Shown: positions 36,711 to 45,717 of the stretch, piece after piece
How the letters are laid out: each line of letters opens with the position of its first letter
Position numbering within the stretch: position 1 is the first letter of the stretch
DNA from: JABDJX01 sp039942715
GTDB lineage: Bacteria > Pseudomonadota > Alphaproteobacteria > Rhodobacterales > Rhodobacteraceae
Direction of reading: 5' to 3'
Length of the DNA stretch: 64,000 bases
Assembly: GCA_039942715.1 (NCBI GenBank)
Contig: JBDVBY010000001.1
Location: 620,001-684,000 of the forward strand
The notes under the pieces: generated by a model
Told to the model about the DNA's origin: nothing
Databases searched by the model: none
What the model saw: only the letters and a program-made list of their open reading frames with translations
Made by a program: the position numbers and the translations under genes

Positions 36711-37734
36711 AGCGCTGATCGTTGCCCTGTTCTGCCTCACACAAAGCGCCTTCGCCCAAGGGTTCGCAGGCTTGGGTCAAACGCCCGAAGGCTTTGCGCT
36801 GCCTGATCCGGCCACGCGTTTTAACTATCCGTCGGAACACGGGCCGCATCCGATGTTCCGCATCGAGTGGTGGTACGTCACCGCCAACCTGCAAGGCCTT
36901 GATGGCACCGAGTATGGCATCCAATGGACGCTGTTCCGCAACGGTCTGCGCCCCACAGGCGAGGACAGTGACCAAGCCTGGATGGCCCATGCTGCGGTGT
37001 CCGCCCCGAGCGGGCATCGCTTTGCCGAACGCTTTGCACGTGGCGGGATAGGTCAAGCCGATGTGATGGCATCTCCGTTCAATGCGTTTATTGACGAATG
37101 GGCAATGACTGGACCCGACTTGAACAACGTCAACTTATCGTCGCAAGGCATTGATTTTGCATATGATCTGAGCCTATTTGCGGATCGTCCGTTTGTGGTG
37201 CAAGGAACGAAAGGCTTTTCGGTGAAATCCGAAGCCGGGCAAGCAAGTCACTACTACTCTCAGCCGTTCTACCAAATCGAAGGCACCCTAACACTCGACG
37301 ATCAGGAGATCCCCGTCAGCGGACAAGGCTGGCTCGATCGCGAATGGTCAAGCCAACCGCTTACCAAGACGCAAACCGGATGGGACTGGCTTTCGCTGCA
37401 TCTCGATGGCGGGAACAAGTTGATGGTGTATCGCCTGCGCGATGCCGCCGGAGCGCCTTACACCGTCGGGACGTGGACCAACGCTGATGGTACACCGCAA
37501 CCACTTGAGAATGGCGAGATCACGTTGGCGCCTTTGCGCGAAGAAACGGTTGAGGGGCGAGAGGTCCCGATTGAATGGGCAATCACCCTGCCCGCACGCA
37601 ATCTGGAAATTACCGCAACGGCGCTTTATCCCCAAAGCTGGATGGGCACGTTGATCCCTTATTGGGAGGGTCCTGTTGCGGTCACTGGCACCCATCCCGG
37701 GCGCGGGTATTTGGAGATGAGTGGGTATGAGTGA
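36700..37734 (+). CDS. Lipocalin-like AttH/CrtC family protein, secreted
   Basis: A 344-residue protein with a signal peptide (MNVKALIVALFCLTQSAFA). FNYPSEHGPHPMFRIEWWYV is the signature of the AttH / carotenoid 1,2-hydratase-like family, and SGQGWLDREWSSQPL the second block. The family uses a double lipocalin-like barrel that binds lipids. Its coupling to an FtsX-type ABC transporter is a recurring context and suggests a lipid handled at the outer side of the inner membrane. GAGGGTG precedes the ATG. No carotenoid genes are near. Confidence 0.88.
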   Translation: MNVKALIVALFCLTQSAFAQGFAGLGQTPEGFALPDPATRFNYPSEHGPHPMFRIEWWYVTANLQGLDGTEYGIQWTLFRNGLRPTGEDSDQAWMAHAAVSAPSGHRFAERFARGGIGQADVMASPFNAFIDEWAMTGPDLNNVNLSSQGIDFAYDLSLFADRPFVVQGTKGFSVKSEAGQASHYYSQPFYQIEGTLTLDDQEIPVSGQGWLDREWSSQPLTKTQTGWDWLSLHLDGGNKLMVYRLRDAAGAPYTVGTWTNADGTPQPLENGEITLAPLREETVEGREVPIEWAITLPARNLEITATALYPQSWMGTLIPYWEGPVAVTGTHPGRGYLEMSGYE

Positions 37735-38266
37735 GCCAAGTGATCTTTGGGACGGGCTTTGGATGCGCCTTGGTGATGGGCTGAGCCGTGCGGATGCCCC
37801 AGCGCGCTCGCTTGCCCTTGCGACCCAGCGCATTGGCGGTGGCGGAGCTGTACGCATGGTGATCTTGCGCGGCGTTGAGCAGGCAGTGCAAAGCCTGACG
37901 TTTTACACCCATGCCGCTTCCGACAAAGTGGCCGAACTTGGCGCAGTGCCCGAAGCCGAGGTCCTGTTGTGGGACGCCGCCACGAGCTTTCAGGCGCGGC
38001 TTGCTGTCGAGGTCACAGCGACTGCCGGTTCCCTGGACCTTTGGAACAGCTTCTCGGATGGCGCACGGTTGAACTATGTTCCGACGCTTACGCCGGGCGC
38101 CAAGATTGCCGCGCCACATGTGCCAGACCCGGCCGGGCCGGAGGCGTTTACTGTGTTGACGGCCAAAATCATCTCAGCAGACATCCTCGATTTGTCAGCA
38201 CTGCCCCACAGACGCGCCAATTTCGATACTAAGGACGACTTCACAGGTCAGTGGGTCGCGCCCTGA
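37727..38266 (+). CDS. Pyridoxamine-phosphate-oxidase-like FMN-binding protein
   Basis: A 179-residue split-barrel protein. SLALATQRIGGGGAVRMVIL and TFYTHAASDKVAELGAVPEA match the FMN-binding strands of the PNPOx-like family, and RLAVEVTATAG the dimer region. It is not PdxH, which is elsewhere in this window. The start overlaps the AttH-like stop by 8 bases, making it the last gene of the ABC operon. The role is unknown. Confidence 0.8.
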   Translation: MSEPSDLWDGLWMRLGDGLSRADAPARSLALATQRIGGGGAVRMVILRGVEQAVQSLTFYTHAASDKVAELGAVPEAEVLLWDAATSFQARLAVEVTATAGSLDLWNSFSDGARLNYVPTLTPGAKIAAPHVPDPAGPEAFTVLTAKIISADILDLSALPHRRANFDTKDDFTGQWVAP

Positions 38267-38306
38267 ACCTCTCGCCAAGTCTCGGCACACGCGCTAGGAC
38301 AGGCAC

Positions 38307-40457
38307 ATGAATACAGCGATCCCGATAGTAAAAGACGTGGTGCTTGTGGGCGGCGGACACACTCATGCGCTTTTGTTGCGCAGTTGGGGTATGAACCCGG
38401 TGCCGGGCGCGCGTCTGACGGTGATCAACCCTGCCCCAACCGCGCCCTACACAGGCATGTTGCCGGGGTTTGTGGCCGGACACTATGAACGCGATGAGCT
38501 TGAGATTGATCTGGTGCGGCTGGCACGGTTTGCGGGCGCGAGGATCATCTTTGGGATGGTCACAGCCTTGGACAAAGATACCAAGACACTCACGGTCGCG
38601 GATCGCCCCCCGATCCCGTTTGACATCGCTTCGATTGATATCGGCATCACCTCGAACATGCCTGAAATCCCCGGCTTTGCCGAACACGCCATAGCCGCCA
38701 AACCGCTTGGCCCTTTTGCAGCGCGCTGGGATGCTTTTCGCAAGATCGGCGGCCCTGTTGCGGTCATCGGCGGCGGAGTGGCGGGTGTGGAACTGGCCAT
38801 GGCAATGGCGCACGCTCTTGCCAGTAATGGCAGTGTTGCGATTATTGAGGCAGCCAGTGCTCTATCGGGACTGAGTGAGCCGACGCGTGATAGATTACTG
38901 AGCAAACTCAAGGCGCAGAACATCGCTTTAGAGGAAAACGCCCGCGTCGCAACCGTCGCTGCTGACCACGTCACATTGGACGATGGGCGCACGATCCAAG
39001 CCGCATTCACAGTCGGAGCTGCAGGCGCGCGCCCCTTCCCCTGGCTGGCGGAAACTGGCCTTGAATTGAGTGACGGTTACCTTACGGTAGATGCTCAACT
39101 CCGCTCCCTAACAGATCCATCAATATATGCCGTTGGTGATTGCGCCCACCTCAGCCACGCACCGCGCCCAAAGGCTGGCGTCTTTGCCGTGCGCGCCGCT
39201 CCGATCCTAACCCACAACATCCGCGCCGACCTTATCGGCGGGCAACGCAAACGGTTTAACCCGCAGTCGCATTACCTCAAACTCGTCTCGCTCGGCCGCA
39301 AGGCCGCACTAGCCGACAAATGGAACCGCTCTTTCACATCCGATTGGGCGTGGGGCTGGAAAGACCGGATTGACCGCAAATTCATGGATCGTCTAAACCA
39401 CCCGCCCGCTATGACTGTGCCTGCGCTCCCCAAAGGGACTGCCCAAGGCGCGGCTCAAGCGATGGGCCCTAAGCCTCTTTGTGGAGCTTGCGGTGCGAAA
39501 GTGGGCGCGTCGCTTTTGGATAGCGCGATTGCAAACCTGCCCGCCGTCCCGCGCGCCGATCTGGAAACAACACCCGGCGATGATGCTGCGATCCTGCGCT
39601 TTGGTGACACCCGCCAAGTGCTCTCGACCGACCATTTGCGCGCCTTTTGGAATGATCCTTATGTGATGACCCGTATCACGGCGCAGCACGCTTTGGGCGA
39701 TGTCTGGGCGATGGGCGCAACGCCGCAAATCGCGCTGGCGCAGATTACTTTGCCGCGAATGAGCGACGACAAACAAGCTCTTTGGTTAAAAGAAATCATG
39801 TCCGCCGCAGGTGAAGTCTTCGCCGCCGAGGGGGCGTCTATAGCGGGCGGTCACACCAGCATCGGCGCAGAACTTGTCGTCGGCTTTACCGTAACTGGTA
39901 CGACCGAACACGCGACCACGCTTGGCGGCGCGAAACAGGGCGATGTGCTGATCCTGACCCGTCCAATTGGCGTTGGCACCTTACTGGCGGGCGAAATGGA
40001 AAAGCGCGCAAACGGCGATGACATCTCGGACATGCTCAACACGCTGATGACACCCCAAGGCGATGCCGCACGCCTTCTTGCGCCAAAGGCAAGAGCGATG
40101 ACCGATGTCACAGGCTTTGGTTTGGCGGGCCACGCCGCGCGCATGGCAGAGTCCGCCAATCTAAGCGCGCAGCTTGACCTAAACGCCGTCCCGCTCTTTG
40201 CAGGGGCTGAAACGTTGGCCGCACAAGGCATGCGCTCGACAATCTACGAGGCCAATCGCGCCGCTGTTAAAGCCGACCTTCCCGACACATCACGCGCCGC
40301 CTTGATGTTTGATCCGCAAACAGCTGGTGGATTATTGGCTGCCGTTCCCGAGAGCGAAGCAGACACATTGGTCGCGCAACTCTCAGACCTCGGGCATACC
40401 GCCGCGCAGATCGGCCAGTTCGTCAGCCCTGAGGAAGTCCGCCTGCGCGCGCTCTGA
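38307..40457 (+). CDS. selD: NADH-dehydrogenase-like flavoprotein fused to selenide, water dikinase
   Basis: A 716-residue fusion. Residues 1-375 are a pyridine-nucleotide-disulphide-type flavoprotein: VVLVGGGHTHALLLRSWG at 11-28, a second nucleotide motif VAVIGGGVAGVELAMAMA at 151-168 and YAVGDCA at 274-280. Residues 388-716 are SelD: PLCGACGAKVGASLLDSAI with Cys392, Cys395 and Lys398 as the usual Sec/Cys and Lys pair, then PGDDAAIL, FGLAGHA and FDPQTAGGLLAAVPE. SelD makes selenophosphate from selenide and ATP. The active residue is Cys, with no in-frame TGA. AGGACAGGC precedes the ATG. It converges with selU and overlaps its 3' end by 35 bases. Confidence 0.94.
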   Translation: MNTAIPIVKDVVLVGGGHTHALLLRSWGMNPVPGARLTVINPAPTAPYTGMLPGFVAGHYERDELEIDLVRLARFAGARIIFGMVTALDKDTKTLTVADRPPIPFDIASIDIGITSNMPEIPGFAEHAIAAKPLGPFAARWDAFRKIGGPVAVIGGGVAGVELAMAMAHALASNGSVAIIEAASALSGLSEPTRDRLLSKLKAQNIALEENARVATVAADHVTLDDGRTIQAAFTVGAAGARPFPWLAETGLELSDGYLTVDAQLRSLTDPSIYAVGDCAHLSHAPRPKAGVFAVRAAPILTHNIRADLIGGQRKRFNPQSHYLKLVSLGRKAALADKWNRSFTSDWAWGWKDRIDRKFMDRLNHPPAMTVPALPKGTAQGAAQAMGPKPLCGACGAKVGASLLDSAIANLPAVPRADLETTPGDDAAILRFGDTRQVLSTDHLRAFWNDPYVMTRITAQHALGDVWAMGATPQIALAQITLPRMSDDKQALWLKEIMSAAGEVFAAEGASIAGGHTSIGAELVVGFTVTGTTEHATTLGGAKQGDVLILTRPIGVGTLLAGEMEKRANGDDISDMLNTLMTPQGDAARLLAPKARAMTDVTGFGLAGHAARMAESANLSAQLDLNAVPLFAGAETLAAQGMRSTIYEANRAAVKADLPDTSRAALMFDPQTAGGLLAAVPESEADTLVAQLSDLGHTAAQIGQFVSPEEVRLRAL

Positions 40458-41493
40458 CCACATCCGCAATCTCGCCCGCCAACCGATCAATATCGTCGCT
40501 CTCTAACGCATCCGCTGTCACCACCTGCGCCGCGCCCGCGCCGCTGCGCAATCGCGCCTTGCGATACGCCGGATCATAGTGATCACGGATCAACTCCTCC
40601 GCCACAGCTTCATACGCGCCCGCGACCGCCATCTCACTCCAACGCGCAACGCGCTCGTGCCCCTGCAAGCGCACCAGTTTTTCTAGCCGCGCCACCATAA
40701 CCGGCCCATCGTCAATCACATCCTTATAGGCCTGCGTCAGATAGGCCGCTCGCGCTTTGAGCGGCGCCTCAATCGTAATTCGAGGGGCATCGCGCATCGC
40801 AACCAGCAATGACGGCGGAATCGACAGTGCACCGATCTTACTGCTTTCCGCCTCAACCACCACCGGTCGGCTTGGATCAAGCGCATCAACTGCCGCCGCA
40901 AGCGCCGTTTCAAATGCTTTTTGCGCAGGCTGAACCCCGACTGCCCCTAATGCTGAACCGCGATGATTTGCCAGCCCTTCCAGATCGATCGCCTGCACCC
41001 CAAGCGCAGGAAGGCGCGCAATGACCTCGGTCTTGGCCGTGCCGGTGTTGCCATCAAGCAGAATTACCGGAGCAGGAAATGCCGCCTCATACAAACGGTC
41101 CACGACCAAACGGCGATAGCTTTGATACCCGCCCGAAATCGTCTCCACCCGCCAGCCAATCTGCGCCAAAATCGCCGCAAACGAGCCAGAGCGCTGCCCA
41201 CCGCGCCAACAATAAACCAGCGGCTGCCATCCCCCGTCAAAGCCCATCAAATCGTTTTCTATATGTGCCGCTGCATTGCGCGCCACCAACGCGGCGCCAA
41301 CCTTGCGCGCCTTGAACGGGCTGTCTTGCACATAAAGCGTGCCGACGCGTGCGCGCTCATCATCTGACAATACCGGCAAGTTGATCGCGCCGGGCACATG
41401 ATCAATGGCAAACTCGGAAGGTGCGCGCACATCAATGATGGTATCGAACGGTGCCGCAGTTAGGTCACGAAGCGATGTTAAGGAAATGGCCAT
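40423..41493 (-). CDS. mnmH: tRNA 2-selenouridine synthase
   Basis: A 356-residue enzyme (also called SelU or YbbB) that replaces sulphur with selenium in 2-thiouridine of tRNA using selenophosphate. The N-terminal rhodanese domain has FDTIIDVRAPSEFAIDHVPG and the catalytic loop YCWRGGQRSG. A P-loop domain follows with LLDGNTGTAKTEVIARLPAL. The start at 41493 matches the family N-terminus MAISLTSLRD. With selD beside it, selenium is used for tRNA here; no Sec-insertion gene (selA, selB) is in the window. Confidence 0.95.
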   Translation of the reverse strand: MAISLTSLRDLTAAPFDTIIDVRAPSEFAIDHVPGAINLPVLSDDERARVGTLYVQDSPFKARKVGAALVARNAAAHIENDLMGFDGGWQPLVYCWRGGQRSGSFAAILAQIGWRVETISGGYQSYRRLVVDRLYEAAFPAPVILLDGNTGTAKTEVIARLPALGVQAIDLEGLANHRGSALGAVGVQPAQKAFETALAAAVDALDPSRPVVVEAESSKIGALSIPPSLLVAMRDAPRITIEAPLKARAAYLTQAYKDVIDDGPVMVARLEKLVRLQGHERVARWSEMAVAGAYEAVAEELIRDHYDPAYRKARLRSGAGAAQVVTADALESDDIDRLAGEIADVVRARAGGLPQG

Positions 41494-41608
41494 AGATGTG
41501 GGGGATACCCGGTTCGCGCCTGCGTGGGAAGCGCGCAACGCAATTCCGCTGACGTAGGGTATTTTGCACCAAACGCTTGATTTATGAGCCTTCGAAGGGC
41601 AAATGTGA

Positions 41609-42346
41609 ATGATGTTCAAAGTTTCAACGACTCTGTTGACGCTCGCGCTTGTAACACTCGCCACTACGGCGCGTGCTGATTGCGTGATTTTGCTGCACGG
41701 GCTGCTGCGTGGCCCCGCCTCGATGACGGTGATCGAACAAACGCTGCAAGCGCAAGGATATACGACGGTTGCACCTGGTTATCCCTCAAACGAATTGCCT
41801 TTTGAGGAACTGGTTGGCATCGCATTGGATGATGCAGTCGAGGAGTGCGGCGCGGCCAAAACTCATTTTGTCACCCACTCGCTGGGCGGCATTCTGGTGC
41901 GTGCTTGGCTGTCGAAAAACCGCCCCGAAACCATGGGACACGTGGTGATGATGGGTCCGCCCAACAAAGGCTCTGAATTGGTCGACGAACTAGGAGATCT
42001 GGGGGCCTTTGAATGGATCAACGGCCCTACGGGTATGGCCCTTGGCACGGATGCTGAGAGCGCGCCAAACACCGTTGGATTGCCCGCTGTCAGCACAGGC
42101 GTCATCGCGGGAGACAAATCCCTCAACCCGGTCTATTCGATGATCATCGACGGGCCAGATGATGGCAAAGTTTCGGTTGAATCCACCAAACTGCCCGGCC
42201 TTGCCGATCACATCACACTGCATGTGACACACACCTTTATGATGAACGATCCAATGGTCATTCGCCAAACGCTAGAGTTCCTGCAAAACGGCGCCTTTGA
42301 TCATGATCTGACCCTACGCGACCTGATCACCGACGTACTTGAGTAA
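41609..42346 (+). CDS. Secreted alpha/beta hydrolase, lipase-like
   Basis: A 245-residue protein with a signal peptide (MFKVSTTLLTLALVTLATTARA). CVILLHGLLRGPASMTVIEQ is the oxyanion region, and HFVTHSLGGILVRAWL the nucleophile elbow, with Ser in THSLGG (His-Ser-Leu-Gly-Gly, so the first glycine of the usual GxSxG is replaced). MMGPPNKGSELVD is the PGAP1-like lid segment. HTFMMND provides the likely catalytic His. It is the lone gene between selU and the iol genes. Confidence 0.88.
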   Translation: MMFKVSTTLLTLALVTLATTARADCVILLHGLLRGPASMTVIEQTLQAQGYTTVAPGYPSNELPFEELVGIALDDAVEECGAAKTHFVTHSLGGILVRAWLSKNRPETMGHVVMMGPPNKGSELVDELGDLGAFEWINGPTGMALGTDAESAPNTVGLPAVSTGVIAGDKSLNPVYSMIIDGPDDGKVSVESTKLPGLADHITLHVTHTFMMNDPMVIRQTLEFLQNGAFDHDLTLRDLITDVLE

Positions 42347-42389
42347 TCGTCACGCCAAAATTCCGAACAATTTGAGAATTAGTTTTCAT

Positions 42390-42450
42390 TCTTCTGTCCA
42401 AAACTACTTTGGGGGGAATTGGCCGCGTGGCCAAGGGGGGCTAGGCCCCG
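42390..42450. repeat. GC-rich palindromic element, copy 3 (divergent)
   Basis: CTTCTGTCCAAAACTACTTT matches the left flank of copy 1. Behind it the stem is different: TTGGCC-GCGT-GGCCAA (42419-42434) and then a second G/C palindrome GGGG..CCCC. It lies between the lipase-like gene and iolG. Confidence 0.6.
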
Positions 42451-42473
42451 TCTCTGTCAAAAAACCTCACCAT

Positions 42474-42514
42474 TTGTCTCATTCCAAGAGACGAAATGAA
42501 GTGGAATGAGACAA
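42474..42514 (+). promoter_or_regulatory. 13-bp inverted repeat upstream of iolG
   Basis: TTGTCTCATTCCA (42474-42486) and TGGAATGAGACAA (42502-42514) are perfect complements separated by 15 bases, 72 bases before the iolG start. It could be an operator for an iol regulator or a hairpin in the leader. There is no T-run, so a terminator is unlikely. Published IolR sites in rhizobia carry GGAA-N6-TTCC; here the order is TTCC then GGAA, so identity is uncertain. Confidence 0.6.
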
Positions 42515-42585
42515 CAAATCCCATGCTCTCTTGACCTTGCGCTGCCGCTGTCCTTTGGCATGATGTGTCAACGGGAGGACACAAG

Positions 42586-43584
42586 ATGGTTCGGATTGGA
42601 ATATTGGGCGCAGGCCGCATCGGACAGGTGCACGCACGCGCAGTTGGGGACACCAAAGGCGCAAAACTGGTTGCGATCTCAGATCCGTTTCCCGAAGCAG
42701 CGCAAGCTATTGCCGATGAACACGACTGCGATATTCGCACTGTCGACGAGATCGCAGCGGCCACGGATATTGACGGCGTTTTAATTTGCTCGCCCACGGA
42801 CCTGCATGCTGACCAGATCGAGCAATTTGCACGCGCAGGCAAGGCCGTGTTCTGCGAAAAACCAATTGATCTGAACATCGCGCGGGTCAATGCGTGCCTA
42901 TCTGTTGTGAAAGAAACCGACGCAGTTCTAATGCTTGGTTTCAACCGCCGCTATGATGCCGATTTCAAGGCGCTTAAATCTGTGATCGACGAGGGCCGCA
43001 TTGGCGATGTTGAGATGATTACGATCACTTCACGCGACCCCGGCCCGCCTCCGCTGGAATATATCGCCCGCACAGGCGGCATTTTCCGCGACATGACGAT
43101 CCATGACTTTGATGTCGCGCGCTGGATGTTGGGCGAAGAGGTCGAAACCGTTGTCGCTCAAGCCAGCGTTCTGACCGACCCGGCCATTGGCGAGGCAGGC
43201 GATTTTGACAGCGTCAACATCATCCTGCGGACTGCTTCCGGGAAACAGGCGATTATCACCAACTCGCGCCGCGCAACGTATGGATATGATCAGCGCATTG
43301 AAGTGCATGGATCAAAAGGAAAAGCCGAAGCGGGCAACACCCATGAGGCGCGCATCGAAGTCGCTACTGGCGATGGCTTCACGCGCCCGCCATTGCTCGA
43401 TTTCTTCATGACCCGTTACACCCAAGCCTACGCAGATGAGATCGCCGCTTTCGTGGCCTGCGTTGAAGACGGCGCACAACCGCCAACAACCGGCAACGAC
43501 GGGCTTCGCGCCTTGATCCTTGCTGAAGCCGCTTTGACGTCCGCCACCAGTGGCCGCGCCGTCAAAACCTCTGAATTCGAATAA
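42586..43584 (+). CDS. iolG: Inositol 2-dehydrogenase
   Basis: A 332-residue NAD-dependent enzyme oxidising myo-inositol to scyllo-inosose. GILGAGRIGQVHARAVGD is the Rossmann motif, CEKPI carries the conserved Lys, and IFRDMTIHDFDVARWMLGE is the catalytic His-Asp region of the Gfo/Idh/MocA family. GGGAGGA precedes the ATG at 42586. It is followed 12 bases later by iolD, another enzyme of the same pathway, which supports the call over a generic Gfo/Idh enzyme. Confidence 0.93.
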   Translation: MVRIGILGAGRIGQVHARAVGDTKGAKLVAISDPFPEAAQAIADEHDCDIRTVDEIAAATDIDGVLICSPTDLHADQIEQFARAGKAVFCEKPIDLNIARVNACLSVVKETDAVLMLGFNRRYDADFKALKSVIDEGRIGDVEMITITSRDPGPPPLEYIARTGGIFRDMTIHDFDVARWMLGEEVETVVAQASVLTDPAIGEAGDFDSVNIILRTASGKQAIITNSRRATYGYDQRIEVHGSKGKAEAGNTHEARIEVATGDGFTRPPLLDFFMTRYTQAYADEIAAFVACVEDGAQPPTTGNDGLRALILAEAALTSATSGRAVKTSEFE

Positions 43585-43596
43585 GGAAACGCACCA

Positions 43597-45426
43597 ATGG
43601 GAACCATTCGATTGACCGCTGCACAAGCGCTTGTGCGTTATCTGACAGCGCAACTGACCGAAGACGGCGAGCCGTTTATCGCAGGCGTCTGGGGCATTTT
43701 CGGCCACGGCAATGTGGCGGGGATTGGTGAAGCGCTTTACGCAAGCCGCGACGCGCTGCCCACCTATCGAGGGCAAAACGAGCAGACCATGGCGCACACC
43801 GCCATTGCCTATGCCAAGCAGATGAATCGTCGTCGCGCGATGGCCGTGACCTCCTCCATTGGCCCCGGTGCGACCAATATGGTCACCGCAGCCGCTTTGG
43901 CGCACGCCAACCGCATCCCCGTGCTGTTTGTGCCCGGTGATGTTTTTGCGACGCGCGGCCCTGACCCGGTGCTTCAGCAGATCGAGGATTTTCAGGACGG
44001 CACTGTGTCAGCCAATGACTGCTTTCGCCCGGTCAGTCGTTATTATGACCGGATCACCCGCCCCGAGCAGTTGATGACCGCCCTGCCACGCGCAATGGCA
44101 GCGATGACGGACCCGGCAGAATGCGGTCCGGCAACGATCTCGATGTGTCAGGACGTTCAGAGCTTTGCCTATGATTTCCCGGAAGATTTCTTTGCCCCAC
44201 GCGTCTGGAAACAACGCCGCATTCGCCCGGATGTGGACGAGTTGGCAGCGACAGTGCACGCATTGAAAAGTGCGCAGAACCCGGTGATTGTGGCTGGCGG
44301 TGGCGTGCATTTTTCCGGCGCTTGCGACGTACTGAAGACCTTTGTCGAAGCGCACAACATTCCAATCGTGGAAACCCAAGCGGGCAAATCTGCCCTGCCG
44401 TGGGATCACCCGCTGAACTTGGGTCCGATCGGCGTGACCGGTGGCGAGCCTGCCAATGATCGCTGCGCTGAGGCGGATGTGATTTTGGCCGTCGGCTCTC
44501 GATTGCAGGATTTCACCACGGGGTCGTGGTCGGTGTTTCAGAACCAGAACCACAGACTTTTCTGCCTGAACGTGCAGGCCTATGACGCGATGAAGCACGG
44601 CGCTCAGTCTTTGCAAGCCGATGCGCGCGCAGGACTTGAGGCGCTTTCCGATGCGCTTGGCAGCCACGTTTGTCCATCCGTTTCTGATGATGCAAAGGCC
44701 GCGTGGTTCGCCAAGGTCGATCCACTGACAGCACCGCCGAGCGACACCAACGCCCTCCCGACGGACATGCAAGTGGTCGGCGCTGTTCAACGCGCAAGCG
44801 ATGAAAAGACGATCGTCATGGGCGCGGCCGGTACGATGCCCGGCGAGATGCACAAGCTGTTCAAAGCCACCCTGCCCGGCTCGTACCACATGGAGTACGG
44901 CTATTCCTGTATGGGCTATGAAATTGCCGGCGCGATTGGCATCAAGATGGCTGATCCGGACCGCGATGTGATCTGTATGGTCGGTGATGGCTCATACATG
45001 ATGGCGAATTCCGAGTTGGCGACTGCCGCGATGATGGGGATTAAGATCACGTTGGTGATCACAGACAACCGTGGCTTTGGCTGTATCAACCGGCTGCAAA
45101 TGGGCACCGGCGGCGCTGAGTTTAACAACCTTCTGGACACGGCTTTTCACGTGAACCCATCCAACATCGACTTTGCCGCGCACGCAGGCTCGATGGGAGC
45201 AGGCTCTGTGCATGTGGCCTCGATTGCCGAGATGGAAGACGCATTGGCGCGCGCCAAAGAGGCGACGGGTCCATTCGCAATTGTGATCGACACCGACCCT
45301 TATCCGACGACCGAAGCCGGAGGAAGCTGGTGGGAAGTCGCGGTGCCTGAGGTGTCTGAGCGCCCAACCGTGAACGAGGCACGTGCCAAATTCGAAGCGG
45401 GTCTGAAAGCGCGCAACGAAACATGA
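43597..45426 (+). CDS. iolD: 3D-(3,5/4)-trihydroxycyclohexane-1,2-dione hydrolase
   Basis: A 609-residue thiamine-diphosphate enzyme opening the ring of the inositol degradation intermediate. The N-terminal PYR domain has YRGQNEQTMAHTAIAYAKQM with the conserved Glu. The TPP-binding motif begins with GDGSYMMANSELATAAMMG and ends in TDNRGFGCINRLQ (GDG...N). AAGGAAACG precedes the ATG. Other iol genes (iolE, iolB, iolC) are not in the window, so the pathway is split. Confidence 0.96.
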   Translation: MGTIRLTAAQALVRYLTAQLTEDGEPFIAGVWGIFGHGNVAGIGEALYASRDALPTYRGQNEQTMAHTAIAYAKQMNRRRAMAVTSSIGPGATNMVTAAALAHANRIPVLFVPGDVFATRGPDPVLQQIEDFQDGTVSANDCFRPVSRYYDRITRPEQLMTALPRAMAAMTDPAECGPATISMCQDVQSFAYDFPEDFFAPRVWKQRRIRPDVDELAATVHALKSAQNPVIVAGGGVHFSGACDVLKTFVEAHNIPIVETQAGKSALPWDHPLNLGPIGVTGGEPANDRCAEADVILAVGSRLQDFTTGSWSVFQNQNHRLFCLNVQAYDAMKHGAQSLQADARAGLEALSDALGSHVCPSVSDDAKAAWFAKVDPLTAPPSDTNALPTDMQVVGAVQRASDEKTIVMGAAGTMPGEMHKLFKATLPGSYHMEYGYSCMGYEIAGAIGIKMADPDRDVICMVGDGSYMMANSELATAAMMGIKITLVITDNRGFGCINRLQMGTGGAEFNNLLDTAFHVNPSNIDFAAHAGSMGAGSVHVASIAEMEDALARAKEATGPFAIVIDTDPYPTTEAGGSWWEVAVPEVSERPTVNEARAKFEAGLKARNET

Positions 45427-45635
45427 AGAAGATCCCGTTCGAGGTCCGTCACCCGATTTTTCTGCCACTTTGGCGGAGGGTTCTGGTGGCGGTCCTTGTG
45501 GTGGGCTGGACGATCTTTGAGCTGACGATTGGGTCTGTGTTTTGGGCGATCATCGTTGGCGCGGCTGCGGTGATCATTGTGCGGGCGTTCTTTATCAACT
45601 TTGACCCGGAAGAGTTTCAGCACCCGCCAGAATGA
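45423..45635 (+). CDS. Small membrane protein coupled to iolD
   Basis: A 70-residue protein with two membrane segments (RVLVAVLVVGWTIFELTIGS and VFWAIIVGAAAVIIVRAFFI) and a short acidic end. The ATG overlaps the iolD stop by 4 bases. No family is recognised. The tight coupling to an inositol enzyme makes chance unlikely, but its role is open. Confidence 0.75.
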   Translation: MKKIPFEVRHPIFLPLWRRVLVAVLVVGWTIFELTIGSVFWAIIVGAAAVIIVRAFFINFDPEEFQHPPE

Positions 45636-45665
45636 GGTTTCGACTTGGCTGCACCAAGCCGATCC

Positions 45666-45713
45666 GCGGGAGTTTCACCCCCGCCCCCCCAGAGTATTTT
45701 TGAATAGATGAAC
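45666..45713. repeat. GC-rich palindromic element, copy 4 (reverse orientation)
   Basis: The stem GCGGG...CCCGC (45666-45684) is followed on the plus strand by CCAGAGTATTTTTGAATAGA, a T-rich tail. Read in reverse the flank equals that of copy 2 (CATCTATTCAAAAATACTC). It ends the iolG-iolD-small protein transcript and lies between convergent genes. Confidence 0.75.
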
Positions 45714-45717
45714 AGCC

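Noticed and set aside
38307..40457. In-frame selenocysteine in SelD
   Set aside because: The active-site position is encoded as cysteine, and no in-frame TGA or obvious Sec hairpin was seen.
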